From Ctenosaura bakeri (Eukaryota > Chordata > Lepidosauria > Squamata > Iguanidae), in contig CAOLHI010000564.1 in assembly GCA_948474755.1 (NCBI GenBank), positions 1,054,001 through 1,118,000 on the forward strand: a DNA stretch of 64,000 bases, in the 5' to 3' direction. The notes beneath the pieces are model-generated. The model ran no database searches and had not been told where the DNA came from. It was given only the letters and a program-made list of their open reading frames with translations. The stretch's first letter is position 1, and the number at the start of each line of letters is the position of its first letter. Of this stretch, positions 49,041 through 60,725 are shown in pieces. The position numbers and the translations under genes are program-made.

Positions 49041-49706
49041 TGTCAATGTCAGGCGGAGGCTAAGCAAACACAGAGGCAGGAACTGGAGTTTTATGGCTTT
49101 TAGTAAGTAGGCAGTAAAATAATCAAGGGGTTATGGCACCCAAAGCAAACAGAGGCAGTAAATAAAGCCGTAAAGTAATTAAGGGGTTACGTCACCCAAA
49201 ACAGACGGAGGCAGTGAAACTCAGCAATGAGGATTAACAGAATAACCAGGAACAGAAAGCCCATGAAACAGAATGGTCGACGGTTGTTGCCCCGTGACCC
49301 CCTCCCCCCAGCGTCTGCCTTCAATAGTCTTTATTCCAGCTGGGGCTGATCAAACGTCCATTGGCCTGGCCCGCAGCTGGAGGCCCTCAGACCTCAGACG
49401 CTTCTCGAGCAGGTGTTTTGATCTACAAACCACCGCCTTTTGAGGAACGTGGGGGGAAAGTCTGCTGCAAACTCCGGGCTGGAGTCAGGAACAGCAGCTT
49501 CTGTCGAGCCAGAAGCATTGGCCTCCTCTGCTACAGGTACTGGCTTGGGCCCCGGCTCTGGGATAGCCATGGAGTCGCTGGCAGGCCCCTCCCTTGCCTC
49601 TGCAGGAGCTCCCTCTCCCTCCAAGAGATCCTCCCCCAGCTGGGAGTCCAAGTCCAACTCAGAGTCCCCGTCTGAATCGGCAGCCTGCTCAGCCTGGCTC
49701 ATGACA
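49041..49706 (-). mobile_element. Related LTR with an open frame
   Basis: Ends TGTCA and TGACA; flanks CTATC and CTAAC match at four of five positions. On the minus strand the frame starts MSQAEQAADSDGD only a few bases inside the element, stays open for 102 codons and includes FPPTFLKRRW, as in the LTR at 47821. A GGAATAAAGAC polyadenylation signal follows near 49335. Confidence 0.65.
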
Positions 49707-50209
49707 CTAACAACTAAAGGATAATGTTACAAATTATGTTAAAAATTATTACAGCACACCAAAATATCCATAACTGGATAACATCATTGTTCATTCTGGA
49801 AGATATTATTATATTTAACTCATAAAACTGACAAAAATGAGGGCTGAAGAGGTTTTCCTTTGCTGCTCATCTGGTGTGAGCTATCCTGTATCCTCCTAGC
49901 TCTTACAGGGAAGAGTAGCAAAAAACTGAGGTTGGCTGCTGGTTATTTTGTTTTGAGAGAATTGATAACTATGCATCTTGAATGACCTTGTTCTACTTGC
50001 TGACTCCTGTTGTAGGTTTTCTGGTATCACTACACTGAATGCTGTTTCTCTGAGCCAGGCCTGTTTTTCCCACTGTTATCCCACATCCAGCCTTTTCTCA
50101 ACCTGTTTCTCTATAGAAACAATCTCAAAAATTGTTTGATCTGTATCTTTTGTCCAATTTGCCCATCAGCAGCATATGAGGTCAGAAACCAAGGTGTTCA
50201 AAAGCCTGG

Positions 50210-50490
50210 AAAACAAAGCCAAAGAGAAATGATTGCAGGAACTGTGTACCTTCAGCCTGGAGAAGAAATGATTGAAAGGTGATTTGACAGCCATCTGTAG
50301 ATATCTGAAGAACTCACATAGAAGGCAGAATGAGCGAGCTTGTTTTCTGTTGCTGCAGAGAAGAAGACCCAGTAACTGATTAAAATGACAAGAAAGGAGA
50401 CTCTGCCTAAATATTAGGAAAACATCCTGACGATAACAGCTGTTCAGCTGTGGAACAGACTACCTCAGAAGGTGAAAGACTCTGCTTCAT
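50210..50490 (+). mobile_element. CR1 LINE 3' part, old
   Basis: Degraded CR1 C-terminal coding text (GACAGCCATCTGTAGATATCTGAAG, CTTGTTTTCTGTTGCTGCAG and GCTGTTCAGCTGTGGAACAG). It is more diverged than the CR1 copies at 10180 and 17418. Confidence 0.6.
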
Positions 50491-51340
50491 AAGAGGGTTG
50501 TTCCTCTCCTCCCAAACCATATTGCTATATCTCAGGAGGGTTTTCACAGTGGATTCCTAGTTGTCTCTCTAGGATCCTTTCCAACACAATGATTCTGTGA
50601 AGGATTTCTCCCAATATTCCCAACTCCTTGATCTCTTCTCTCTTGTGCTTGGTCTTTTGTATACATGAGCCCACATCTGTTAATGCATGTGCTAGATGTC
50701 ACAGTCCAGGAAGAATGATAGAGTATGTTCTGTGATGGTGATTAACTATGTGCCATGAGGTGGAGCACTTTATATAACACAGCAGGCATGTTGGACAACT
50801 AGAATGCTTTTCCTCTTAAGGTTATCAACCCCATTCTGGACAGACCTTCAAAAATGTATTCCACATTGTAACAGAAAAACAGCAATATATGCTATGATAT
50901 GAAATGAAACCCAACAGGAAAAATCAAAACACAACAAAATTGTGAGCTAAAATGCTTTAATACCAAACTGCAATTCCATCACTGCAGTTGAGAACTAAAG
51001 AACTCTCTTGATCATTCGTTCTTACATTCTCCAAAATCTCTGAGGAAGAAAGGCTCAGCGCTATTCCTAGAAAAATTAAATGTAACACACATTAAAAGCA
51101 TGATCATGTGTCTGGAATCATGAAATATAGTTACAATTTCACAAAATTAGTGTAAAATAGTCCTACAATCAGTCACATTCATCTTGCAGTGCTCCCTAAC
51201 CCGTTTCCTCCATATGACAAATAAAGTTGATAGTTTTTATGCCAGCCACTTTCACAACAGAAATTCACTGGAAAGAGCTGAGACCCTCTCACACTATACA
51301 GTTGTAGCACTGATTTCACTCAAACTGCCATGGCTGCATC
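50490..51340. repeat. Tandem duplication, copy 1 (around gene F last exon)
   Basis: Matches 61960-63040 with about 90% identity by eye, including GCACTTTATATAACACAGC, the last Kazal exon and the 150 bases beyond it. Copy 2 carries three extra DNA-element insertions. The offset between the two is about 11.7 kb. Confidence 0.8.
50950..50962 (-). terminator. Polyadenylation signal of gene F
   Basis: Minus-strand GGTATTAAAGC contains ATTAAA, about 55 bases downstream of the stop codon. It is conserved in the duplicate at about 62696-62707. Confidence 0.5.
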
Positions 51341-54300
51341 CTATGGAATCCTGGGGTCTGTACTTTGGTTAGAGGCACCAGATCTCTTTGGTGGAGAATT
51401 CTAAGTACTGCTGCAGTTTAGGGACCTGTATAGCTCCTGGTTTCCTCACAGCTGCCCACCCACAATTTAAATGTACTCAATGCTTTTGCAAAATATCATA
51501 AATAAGGAAATAATTTTGTATAATCCAGTTGACAGCCTGTTTGTGAGATCATATTTTCATCTTTTTGAACTGATCAAACTCCATCAATCTATTGGACACG
51601 AATGTAGATTCCAGTTCTGGGCATTTATCAGCTTTATAATTCATTCCTCATCCTACCAGAAATATATCAGTGTTTTAAGAGATAGATAAGGAAATGCCCA
51701 TACATACTGAATTCACTTTTCCTTTGTATCACATTGCTATTACTTCCGTTATTTAGAATGAGATAGTTAAAGATACAATGGTTAGATGGGCACAGAATTT
51801 GGGACATTCAATTGAATTAGAAACTTGGGAAAGAGTGTGAAAATAGATATAAAATTTAAATTAAATTTAAACTTAAGAGAAAACTTTTATAAAATGTTTT
51901 ACAGATAGTACATGACCCCAGAAAGACTACAAAAAATAACGAAAAACAGGAATTCAAATTGTTGGAAGTGTGATGAAAAGATGGGGTCTTTTTTTCATAT
52001 ATGGTAGACATGTAAGACAGCAAAAAAAAATTGGAATTTGTAACAGAATTTTGAAATGAAACCAGAGTTTTATTTGTTAAATATGTTAGGGCAACAAAGG
52101 GAAATAAGAAGTCATCAGAAGGTATTTAATAACTGCGGCAAGGTTGACATATGTGCAACACTGGAAAGAAAAGATATATATTGGTATAGAAGAATGGAAG
52201 TTAAAAGTTCTGGATATGATAGAGATGGAAAAATTAGCATTTTCTTTGAAGAACAAATCTATCCAGAACTTTGAAAAAGAATGGAAAAGAGTATTGGACT
52301 GAGTAAGGATATAAATGTATAAGAAATCAAAGAAGAAATAATGTAATTGTTCTTTTCTCTGTAAGATGGTAATTATGTTTGTATGGAATGTAAATAAGCA
52401 ATTTCAACCGGAAGATTTAAGCATGGAAGTGTGTGGGGTTTTTTTTAATTTTGAGATTAAACTTTTAATAAAAATTATTACAAAAAAAAGAGATAAACAT
52501 AATTATATACTTACAGGGCTGTGATGCAGAATTCACACATGTTGCCATATGTCTTGCCATCAGAACCACAGTAAGGGTCATAAATCATGGGGCATGTTTC
52601 GATTTCTGGAGAGTACTCCTTGCAGAAATCCTGAAAACATAGCATCAGAGAATTCTGATTCAGCTTTCCTGTTAAACTCAATTTTAGTCCCCAGTTGCCA
52701 AGTAAGTACAAGAGTAGTGAATGTGTGTGTGTGTGTGCGTGTGTGCAGCAGTTTACCACAAACATTCATACATTTTCCCATAGCAACATTCACCTCATTT
52801 TTAGCCTCCATACCTGACAAGATTGTGGCAGGAAGTGGCTGATACAGTTGTTTGACACAGTCATAGGCTGATCTGTCCTTCCACTCCCTCTCCTGTGCTC
52901 AATCACATGCGGTGGCTGCAGACCATTTCCAGTATATTGTCAGTCCCTCATGAGGACTTTGTAAGTGTTATCCAGGATGGTAAATTCATTGGCTGTGGAC
53001 AGAGGCCCTTTCTATACCCTACCTTTTTTGTGAGGATGTCTGGTGGGGATCCTGGCATTGGCTCTGCTGGGAGGGGCGCTCTCGGTGAAAGGGAGCACGA
53101 TGGCAGTGACTCTTCCTTCCACAGTGCAATTCGATACTTTCCCAGGTTGTGCTGGGGCAGGAAGTGAACGATTGCACTTCCCGGGCTTCTGCAGGACAGG
53201 GAAATGAAGGATGGTGGCACAATCATGGGTCATTGACAGGGAAAACCCATCAATAATTTAACCCACAATTGAGCTGCCTGGGAACAGGAGGAGGGTGTGA
53301 CTGCAACAATGTCAGGCGGAAGCATCATCGTGGCCCTGTCCATCTCCTGTCTCCATGGCAGGATGGGAGGGTGGTGTGGTCATTCAACTAGGGTTTGTGC
53401 TATCTATAGAAAGAGTTTGTGCTGGCTGTACCATGTTTCTAGCATTATTTGCTCAAGGTAAGTCTATCTACCACTGGCAGCCGCACAATGGATTTAAGGC
53501 AGAATCTATTTTAAATAGTTTATAGAAAACCAAACCATTACCATTCCTCCCTGTAGATGTTCTCGACTACTATTTCCACCATTCCTATAATCATATTCAT
53601 ATTCATGGGTTTGTCAGAGCTCATCTTTTTTCATAGTTTCCACACAGATTGTCACCTCCAGTCTTACCATTAGGTGGCAGGGATGTTGCTGTTCACCAGT
53701 GGCAACTTCTGGCCATTCCTCTTGGACCTCCTGGTTATTCCTTCCTAACTTGGCCCACACTTCCTGAGCTATCCAGATACCTTAGGGCAACAACCCTATT
53801 GCCAGCATTAAGAAAGATTCAACTGTCAGCCCAGTTTGCTTGTGCCATTGGGAGCCTTCTTGGCGGGGTGGTTTCCAACCTGAGTATGAAATATATCCCA
53901 AATGGATTTCCCCATGCAATAAACAAAAATACAGATTTATACTTAATAAATGTTATGAGTGCTTTTGCCAGAGAGCTACAGAGGAAGCCAATGTTTAAAA
54001 GTGCCTTGTAGGACCATGTGTGTTGTTTAGGCCCAGCTCTTACATTGAAATGCATTGAAATGCTCCTAGCACCAGTGTTTCTCCCCATTTTTCATGTATT
54101 CCAAAAACAGATTTGTACAGTGTGAAGGCCTGGTGTGTGTGTGTGTGTGGGGGGGGGGTGCCAAGTGATGAACCATGGCATGATCATTGCCAATAAACTA
54201 AGAGAGGCAAACATTGATGTATCTCTCTGCAAAACCAAGATTGGTATATGTCCACAAATAGATATCCTGTCACTTGGTAGAGTTAGCCCTGCAGCACTGT

Positions 54301-55942
54301 ATCTAGTGCAATTGGGATAAGGTTGGTTTTGCTAGCTTTACTGCATTGCAAATGGCCATTTGTGCAGCTGCATGCATTCTTGATGCACAGCCCCTTGTAA
54401 TTCTCTGTCTACAACTATCTGTCAAAGGCTGGGAAATGAGGCTCACACCTAACCTTTTCTTTTCAGTGACTCACGCCCGGTATAATGCAATAAACAGACT
54501 TCCCACAAAGTACTAATTCAAGTCAATAAATTCCTTGTCACTCAACTAGCCCTCAACTACAAAAAAAAACCTGTGGGAGAGTCTTCTATATAAGCCACTT
54601 TGAAATGGACAGCAATTATTCTGTGGCCATTTCCGCACTAGACTGTTATAGTGCTTTCATTCGATTTTCAATATCCTATGGAATCCTGGAGTTTGCAGTT
54701 TAGGAAGGGGTTTCAAAGGCCCCTCTCTACACTGCAAACTCCAGGATTCCATAGGATGTTGAAAGTGGAATGATAGCTCTATAACAGTCTAGTGTGGAAA
54801 TGGCCTGTTTTTGTACAGCTCCCATCCCTTGTACCAGGGAATTACTCGGGAGATTTTCATGTTTAATGCTAACGATGTGTAGTGAAAACACTAGCATTAC
54901 CCATCTATGTTTGGTGAACATAATTCATATTTTCTTGCCCCGAGCAAGATATTAATTGCCAGTTTTCTGTACTATACAACAACATTCAGCAAGAAGCACA
55001 GCCAACATAGTTTTACTCACCTCAATCCCATCATCACTGAAGACCCCTGAAAGAAGACCAGAAGGTGCACTGTTATATTTTTGAGCCACCTTGAGTTCAG
55101 TTCTTAGTCTGGCTGCAGAAAAGAACTTCACAAGTGCATCCTTCAAAACACTGTTAGGATTGAATTTTCTGGCTAAGAAGATGTCATATTAGAAGAACAA
55201 ATTAATTAAGCCACACAAGAATGCTTTTTCATCAATCATACTAGTTCATCAGAGTGTGAGACAATCCCACAGTTGCCATGCAGAACGTAATGAAACTTAA
55301 TTAAAATTTCATTAGTGGTGAATGAGATCATGCCCTTTTCAGAAGACTGATTGCAATAGGGACAATGGACAGGAGCACCAGCTTCCCATTACAACATTGT
55401 GTGTGTAGTTATGGCACTAACCTTATTTTACTGGTCACACATAATGAAAGGGAAAGGGCCCTAAAATTTGAAACTGTTCTGTAAAAGAGGGAATTTCAGT
55501 GGATCAGTCTGTCTTTTCTCACCTTTTCATGATAAGCTTCATCCTGCCCATATTCCCCTTGACCAAAAAGGAGCAGAACATTTCCATACATAGTAAAAGG
55601 GCAGAACATTTCCATGGATACGTCTTTCTGCCTTCAGCTCTCCGAAAGTGCTGTTGTCAGCCCTGTGTTTCACTGCCACCTGTACTGAAACTCTTTTTAG
55701 TCTGTGTGGAGGACAGTTGCCTGGCAGACTTCTCTTCCTCTGGGTTCTGCTAGAATGAAACCTGAAAGTTTGTGTGTCTGGAAATGTCCCTGTTGCTTTT
55801 TTGTACTGTACTGTACTGAAACTCTTTTCATAAAATTCAAGAGTAGCTGTTAGAAAACCACAACTCTCTGGATGCCTTTTTGAAAGAGAGACTCACCTGA
55901 GAAGCACCAAATAGCGACAGCAAATATCACAAGCACACCCAT
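51012..55942 (-). CDS. Kazal-type serine protease inhibitor, gene F (complete, with long N-terminal segment)
   Basis: Predicted secreted protein of 122 residues. Coding exons on the minus strand: 55897-55942 ([15 protein letters not shown]), 55021-55172 (51 residues including [18 protein letters not shown]), 52515-52630 (Kazal core with [12 protein letters not shown]) and 51012-51066 ([17 protein letters not shown], stop). Phases are 1, 0, 2, as in genes A and C, and all donors fit GT(G/A)AGT. Cysteine spacing is C-x9-C-x7-C-x10-C-x2-C-x17-C. P1 is predicted to be Met. Exon 2 is 152 nt instead of 20-23 nt; its product has no cysteine, is basic in the first half with an amphipathic-looking helix, and ends acidic (SDDGIE). 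I recognise no domain in it. An antisense L1 tail ends about 25 bases from the exon 3 donor. Confidence 0.85.
51690..52493 (+). mobile_element. L1-like LINE 3' end with A-rich tail
   Basis: Contains an L1 ORF2 C-terminal [24 protein letters not shown] motif (about 51960-52015), then degraded sequence, AATAAAAATT and an A-run at about 52480-52492. It is antisense within intron 3 of gene F. Confidence 0.7.
53005..53395. mobile_element. Family 2 MITE, degraded
   Basis: Left part GGCCCTTTCTATACCCTACC. The interior (GGATCCTGGCATTGGC, GCACTTCCCGGGCTTCTGCAGGA and GACAGGGAAAACCCATCAAT) is shared with the copy at 3870. The right end is unclear. Confidence 0.5.
54133..54160. repeat. (TG)n/(G)n tract
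   Basis: A TGTGTGTGTGTGTG run followed by a nine-G run. Confidence 0.9.
54625..54805. mobile_element. Family 1 MITE with TGT flanks
   Basis: Ends GGCCATTTCCGCACTAGAC and GTCTAGTGTGGAAATGGCC, with TGT on each side (54622-54624 and 54806-54808). Palindromic arms. Confidence 0.8.
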
Positions 55943-56135
55943 TCTCCTCACGGAAGGAGTGGCAAGTCAACTCTGTCTTGAGTACACTGGTATTCAGCTG
56001 AATTAAAGTGCTCTGCTGTGACACTCTCACCAGCGAGGATTCCAGTATATTTGGAATATGTACACATATACGGATATATATATATATATATGGTTGCAGA
56101 AGTTTACTTTACAGTTACTGATTATAAAAGACTTG
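55943..56135 (-). promoter_or_regulatory. Promoter region of gene F
   Basis: A long (AT)n TATA-like tract at 56075-56092 lies about 135-150 bases upstream of the start. TGATTATAAAAG follows at about 56120-56132, matching the blocks upstream of genes B, C and D. Confidence 0.4.
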
Positions 56136-56506
56136 GCACCATAAAGTCTGTTTCATAACAAAAGAAGCAGCACCCTGGAGGATTATTCAGTCTAGAAGAC
56201 TGTCATTCATAATTTCTGTTTTACTGGAAACCCAGGCCAAGATACTATCTACTCTGCCCCGGGAACTGGTTAACTCTTTGCTTCCTTACTAATTCTCTGC
56301 TGATATCTGTCCAAAACTCTTTTAATTCCAAAAGTGAATTGCTACATTATTTAATTTTTCTATATCTTCAGGACAAAAACAGTCATAGAGGAATATCTCA
56401 CCTGAAAGAAGTCAGGTCATTATCTGATAAAAGGAGGTATCTAAGGTAGAGAGAGAAACCACCATTACAATAGTATGTTTACTGAGTTCTATTTTAGTTT
56501 CTGAGA

Positions 56507-56695
56507 GCCACTGTGGTGTAGTAGTTGAGCACTGGAGTACGACCCTGGAAACCAGGGTTCAGTTCCCAGTTTGGCCTTGGAAACCCACTGGGAGACCATG
56601 GGTGCATCACACACTCTCAACCCTTAGAAAACTCTATGGCCTTAGGGTCATCATAAGTCATAAATGACTTGAAGACACACAACAACAACAATACT
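56507..56695 (+). mobile_element. Sauria-type tRNA-derived SINE
   Basis: GAGCCACTGTGGTGTAGTAG (A-box region) and GGTTCAGTTCCC (B-box), then GGAAACCCACTGGGAGACC and the 3' part GGTCATCATAAGTCATAAATG, ending in ACACAACAACAACAATA. This matches the structure I know for Sauria SINEs and is the strongest taxonomic marker in the window. Confidence 0.85.
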
Positions 56696-56849
56696 AGTTT
56701 TCATCCATATAGCGAAGCAAACACTCCTATACACAGAACAATAAGTCTATTTCCATAAACTTTCTCATCAGATCCTGAAAACAATCATGCACTGGTGTCT
56801 CTTCTAATTTCCAAGGGCAAACTAACTTTGAGAGCTGAACAAAAGGTTT

Positions 56850-57555
56850 TTAAAAATAAAAATATGTATTTGCCTAAACTTTTATTTGAAAGGTTTAGGT
56901 AGGGGGTAAGAGGTGGTCTGGCCTTCAGAGTCTAATCTAGCCCCCAGAGGGTTAGAATCTGCTCTACGAAAGCTTCCTCCGTCCCCTTGTTTCAAGTCCC
57001 ACCCCCTTAAAGGGTAAGGATGGAGAAGAGGACCGCCCTCCGCATTATGCTCTCTTTCTTAGGATGGAGATCAGTACATGAAGCTAATTGTTCTCATCCC
57101 TGAGCAGGAAGGAAGGGAAAGGAAGAAAGTGGGGAATTTCACCCAGTGTTTGCAAGCACTGGCTGGGAATACATTGCTATTCCCTACTGCAACGGAGGAG
57201 AAAGAACAAATCTGGTTTCCTGGCCAAAAGACTGTGTTTTTTGTTTTATGACTGGTATGTTTCTTCTTTCTTGTTCCACCTCCTTTGTGTTGTTCTATAA
57301 TCTTCCTTGTCTGTCTGGACAGTTTACTTTCCCTTATGTAATTCCTTTCTTTTTTATCCCTCCTTTTTTTTTTTTTTCATTTCCCCCCCTTTTCTCTTTT
57401 TATTTTTCACTTTTTATATGGTAGGTCTAATATGTAAAGTTTTTTAATATTTATGTTAGGATACTGGGGTGATTTTTCTTTGTGTGTATGGGCTTAAAAT
57501 TATCTGTTGATCTATTTTATGTGAAATTCAATAAAAATATTTTTTACAAAACACT
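56850..57555 (+). mobile_element. Possible LINE 3' UTR
   Basis: T-rich sequence ends in AATTCAATAAAAATATTTTTTAC, like the L1 tails at 23450 and 52490. No coding motif is visible, so this is tentative. Confidence 0.3.
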
Positions 57556-57559
57556 ATGT

Positions 57560-57742
57560 GATAAAGATGCATCTGGCGCTGTGATTGAGGACTCCATGAT
57601 GTCATAGTGTGTGGTTAACCCCAATGCCATTTGATGGCTGGCAGAAGGCTGCAGCTAGTGGAGTGGAGGAATCCAGGCACACTCCAATGTGGTATCCCAC
57701 TTCTGATGTAGGCTTATGGAAATCAAGGGGGAATAGTCTTTT

Positions 57743-57784
<42 letters not shown>

Positions 57785-57975
57785 AGGTTTTTGCAGGAAT
57801 TCATTATACCTTACAGGATGAGTGTGACAGACAGCACTTGAGACAAATTCATAGGCATCATGGTCCACCATGAAGTCCTGAACCACTCCTGACAGGATTG
57901 CGTCAGCATGGGTGTTGAAACCCCCCAGCACAATAGCCTGATGAGATTCCAGCAGCACCCCAAGACCACCCCCAA
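57560..57975 (-). mobile_element. LINE endonuclease fragment with (AC)n expansion
   Basis: The minus-strand frame contains AIVLGGFNTHADAILSGVVQ, a LINE endonuclease (GDFN) motif region, interrupted by an (AC)n microsatellite (57745-57784). Confidence 0.55.
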
Positions 57976-58093
57976 CTAACTCAGGGAGAGAGGTGGTTGG
58001 GTAATGGGTTGGGCAGTACTTTAATCATATTGCAAATACTCATCTTCAAGCACACATGTTTCAAGAACAGATGTCTATGATTCTGCCTCCTCC

Positions 58094-58930
58094 TGTTACT
58101 GTGGTTCAGACCTGGGCATTGATAGCACTAGATATCTCTTTTGATATCAAATAATTTGACCTTTTGCTGGCACCCTGGTTCATGAATGCAAGGGTTCCCC
58201 GACACAAGGAGCAGCTGTTAATGACAGGGATTTCCAACTTCCCCTATCAGGCGGGCATTTCAAAAGCCTCGGTCGATTGCTCTGGGACCTGGCTTGCAGA
58301 TTCATTTTGTTTTACAATGATGCCGGATTTGCGCCAATGACTAACAAGGCCATGTTAAGTGCCCTCCAATCTGCACATTGGCCACACTATTGATCTACTG
58401 GTGCTAATCTGATAGCAGCAGTTCAGACACATTTCCAAGCCTTTGTCCAGCCCGAAATTTGCTTTGTTCCCAATGTTTATGGTCTGGCCCTCAGGCACAA
58501 TGTTTGCTATATAAACCCCTAGTTTTGAGAGTTCACTGCCTGCTTTTTGAGTTTCATCCCACCTTGCTGTCAGTTTGTGTGGCGAATTCTTCTCAGCACT
58601 GAGTTCCCTTTTTCTTCAGCTTTCCAGGACTACAAGATCAGGTGTTCTATTGCCTACCCTTAAGATCTCCTTTTCCTTTCCTTTTATTATTTTTAAGTTA
58701 GCAGTGTGTTTGTTTGTCGTATATGTTGCTTTTCAATAAAAACATTAACTGGTTTATTCTGAAAACTGCCTGGCTCATTGACCTGCCTCTGTAGACATTG
58801 GGCGAAAGACCCCCGCTAAAGTTATCCTGCCTCTCGTTAGCCAGCAAGTGTGCTCTAGTTAATTTCCCCATTTGTGTTAATATTCAGATATTTGGGTGTC
58901 CCTTCCAGGACCCCGAGACACAGGGTAACA
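58094..58930 (+). mobile_element. Solo LTR, same family as 1587
   Basis: Starts TGTTACTGTGG, ends ACACAGGGTAACA, with CTCC duplicated (58090-58093 and 58931-58934). TATATAAA near 58508; AATAAAAAC near 58735. Confidence 0.85.
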
Positions 58931-59189
58931 CTCCCTCCTACCAGTTCATGTCTGCTGCTGCACAGAGAACTCTGATGAGCAAACTGACATCTCCAGCTTC
59001 ATCCAACCACATCTCTTTGAAAGAAGCTAGGTTAGCATGCTTGTCCAGCATCAGTTCCTGCCTGGATAGTTGTTTTGCTGTTGACAGCTGTTACTCTGTC
59101 TATATAGGATGTTTGAACTGAGGGACAGCTTGGTCCTTACCAACACTCTGTTGCCATTTCTTCTATCATTACTGTTTCTTTGCTCATCA

Positions 59190-59325
59190 TTAAGCTATTT
59201 TTATCCTGACCTTATAGGATCTCAGCGTGGCATAAAAACAAATTAAAACAATTGAAAGCAATACAAGTAATTTAAATATATTAAAACACATCAAGCAATT
59301 GAACAAGTTAAAAACAAATTAATTT
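59190..59325. mobile_element. LINE-like A-rich tail
   Basis: CCTTATAGGATCTCAGCGTGG then a run rich in AATTAAAACA, resembling 9780-10030. Tentative. Confidence 0.3.
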
Positions 59326-60419
59326 AAAATAATATATAACTAGGCGCACAAGCATTTTGGTGTACCTGTGTTCGGCCCCAAAATCTTCAATACACAGCCA
59401 TCTTTTTACTTGGCACCAGAAGGACTCCATAATGTAGTGGCCTGCAACTGCCTGCCTCCTCTGTATCTCTGTCCCCTACAAGACCACTGGCTGCTCCCTG
59501 ACTCCCCTTCTCCTTTTATGATAACACATCCTTGGTTTGGAAGGCAGGCAACCTCTTCATTTTAACAGCTGAGCCATATCATTTTATTATTGTAAGGACT
59601 TAAAATTCGTGACCTAATTTCTTGTTGGGGCAATTTTTGCAAAGATACACTAAGTATAATCTTTAGACCACAAGCTCATTCAAATAAAATGAAACAATTA
59701 TAAAGGCAATAAACCAAATTTCTTGTAACCAGAAACTCCACCACCACCACAAATATACTTTGTGGGCTGGGTTTCTTTTTCCCCTAGCAATGAAGCATGC
59801 ACCCTAAACTCTCTTACAATGTGTGCGCACATGTGAACACATTCCCCTTTTCCCTCTGTAAGACTATAGTGAAACTCTCAATAATCCTCTTTGTGCTGCT
59901 GTTGTTCTGTGCCTTCTGCTCAAATCTTACTTATGACAATCCTATTGTAGATTTTTCTTGGCAAGATTTATTTAGAGCAGCTTTTTCCGTTGCTCCCCTC
60001 TTGGGCTAAGAGAGTATGACTTTCCCAAGGTTTCCATAGCCAAGCAGGGATTTGAAACTTTGTCTCCAAAAATCTTAGCCAGACATTTAAACTACTACAC
60101 CATGTTGGTTCTCTGAGTGACTTTCCTGGAAAAAGCACATGACTTCACTCATTAATGTTGGATCAGCATACACATCTTTCTCAATAGTTCTGCTTATGAA
60201 ACAAAACTAGAAGGAAGGACAAGCCAAATGTTCAAATTACCCAAATTGGTGGAGGATGGGACAATGGAAGTATATGTATGTAGGAGAAGTCGGTGGTTTC
60301 TATAGGCATCTGGATGGCCACTCTGTGAATGCAATGCTGAACTGAATTTTTCTGATACAGCACAGGTCGTCCTCTTGTCTTGTTACAGTTGTACAAGCCA
60401 ATCATACTATCTACATCAG

Positions 60420-60545
60420 TCAAACTTGGATTATCTGGGTATTTTAGACTTCAGCTTCCAGAAGCCCCAGACAGCATAACCAGGGATCAGGAATTCTGAG
60501 AACTGAAGGTAAAAGTATCTAGATAACCAAGCTTCAAAACTGCTA
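60420..60545. mobile_element. Palindromic hAT-like MITE, degraded
   Basis: TATTTTAGACTTCAGCTTCCAGA is partly complementary to TTCTGAGAACTGAAGGTAAAA, and the outer TTGGATTATCTGGGTA to TCTAGATAACCAAG. Confidence 0.45.
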
Positions 60546-60725
60546 ACCTAGACATCTGGGTTTTATTTTGATCTAATTCCTTTTTCTCAGAACAGCAACT
60601 AATCTACATTGGCTTGATTTTTGGAATGTAGGTTCTGAACCATAAAAAAGTCAACGTCTAAATAAATTTCTGAATGGCTACTTTTACCACTCATATCAGA
60701 GAGGGGGCTTTTCTCCCCTCTGGTC

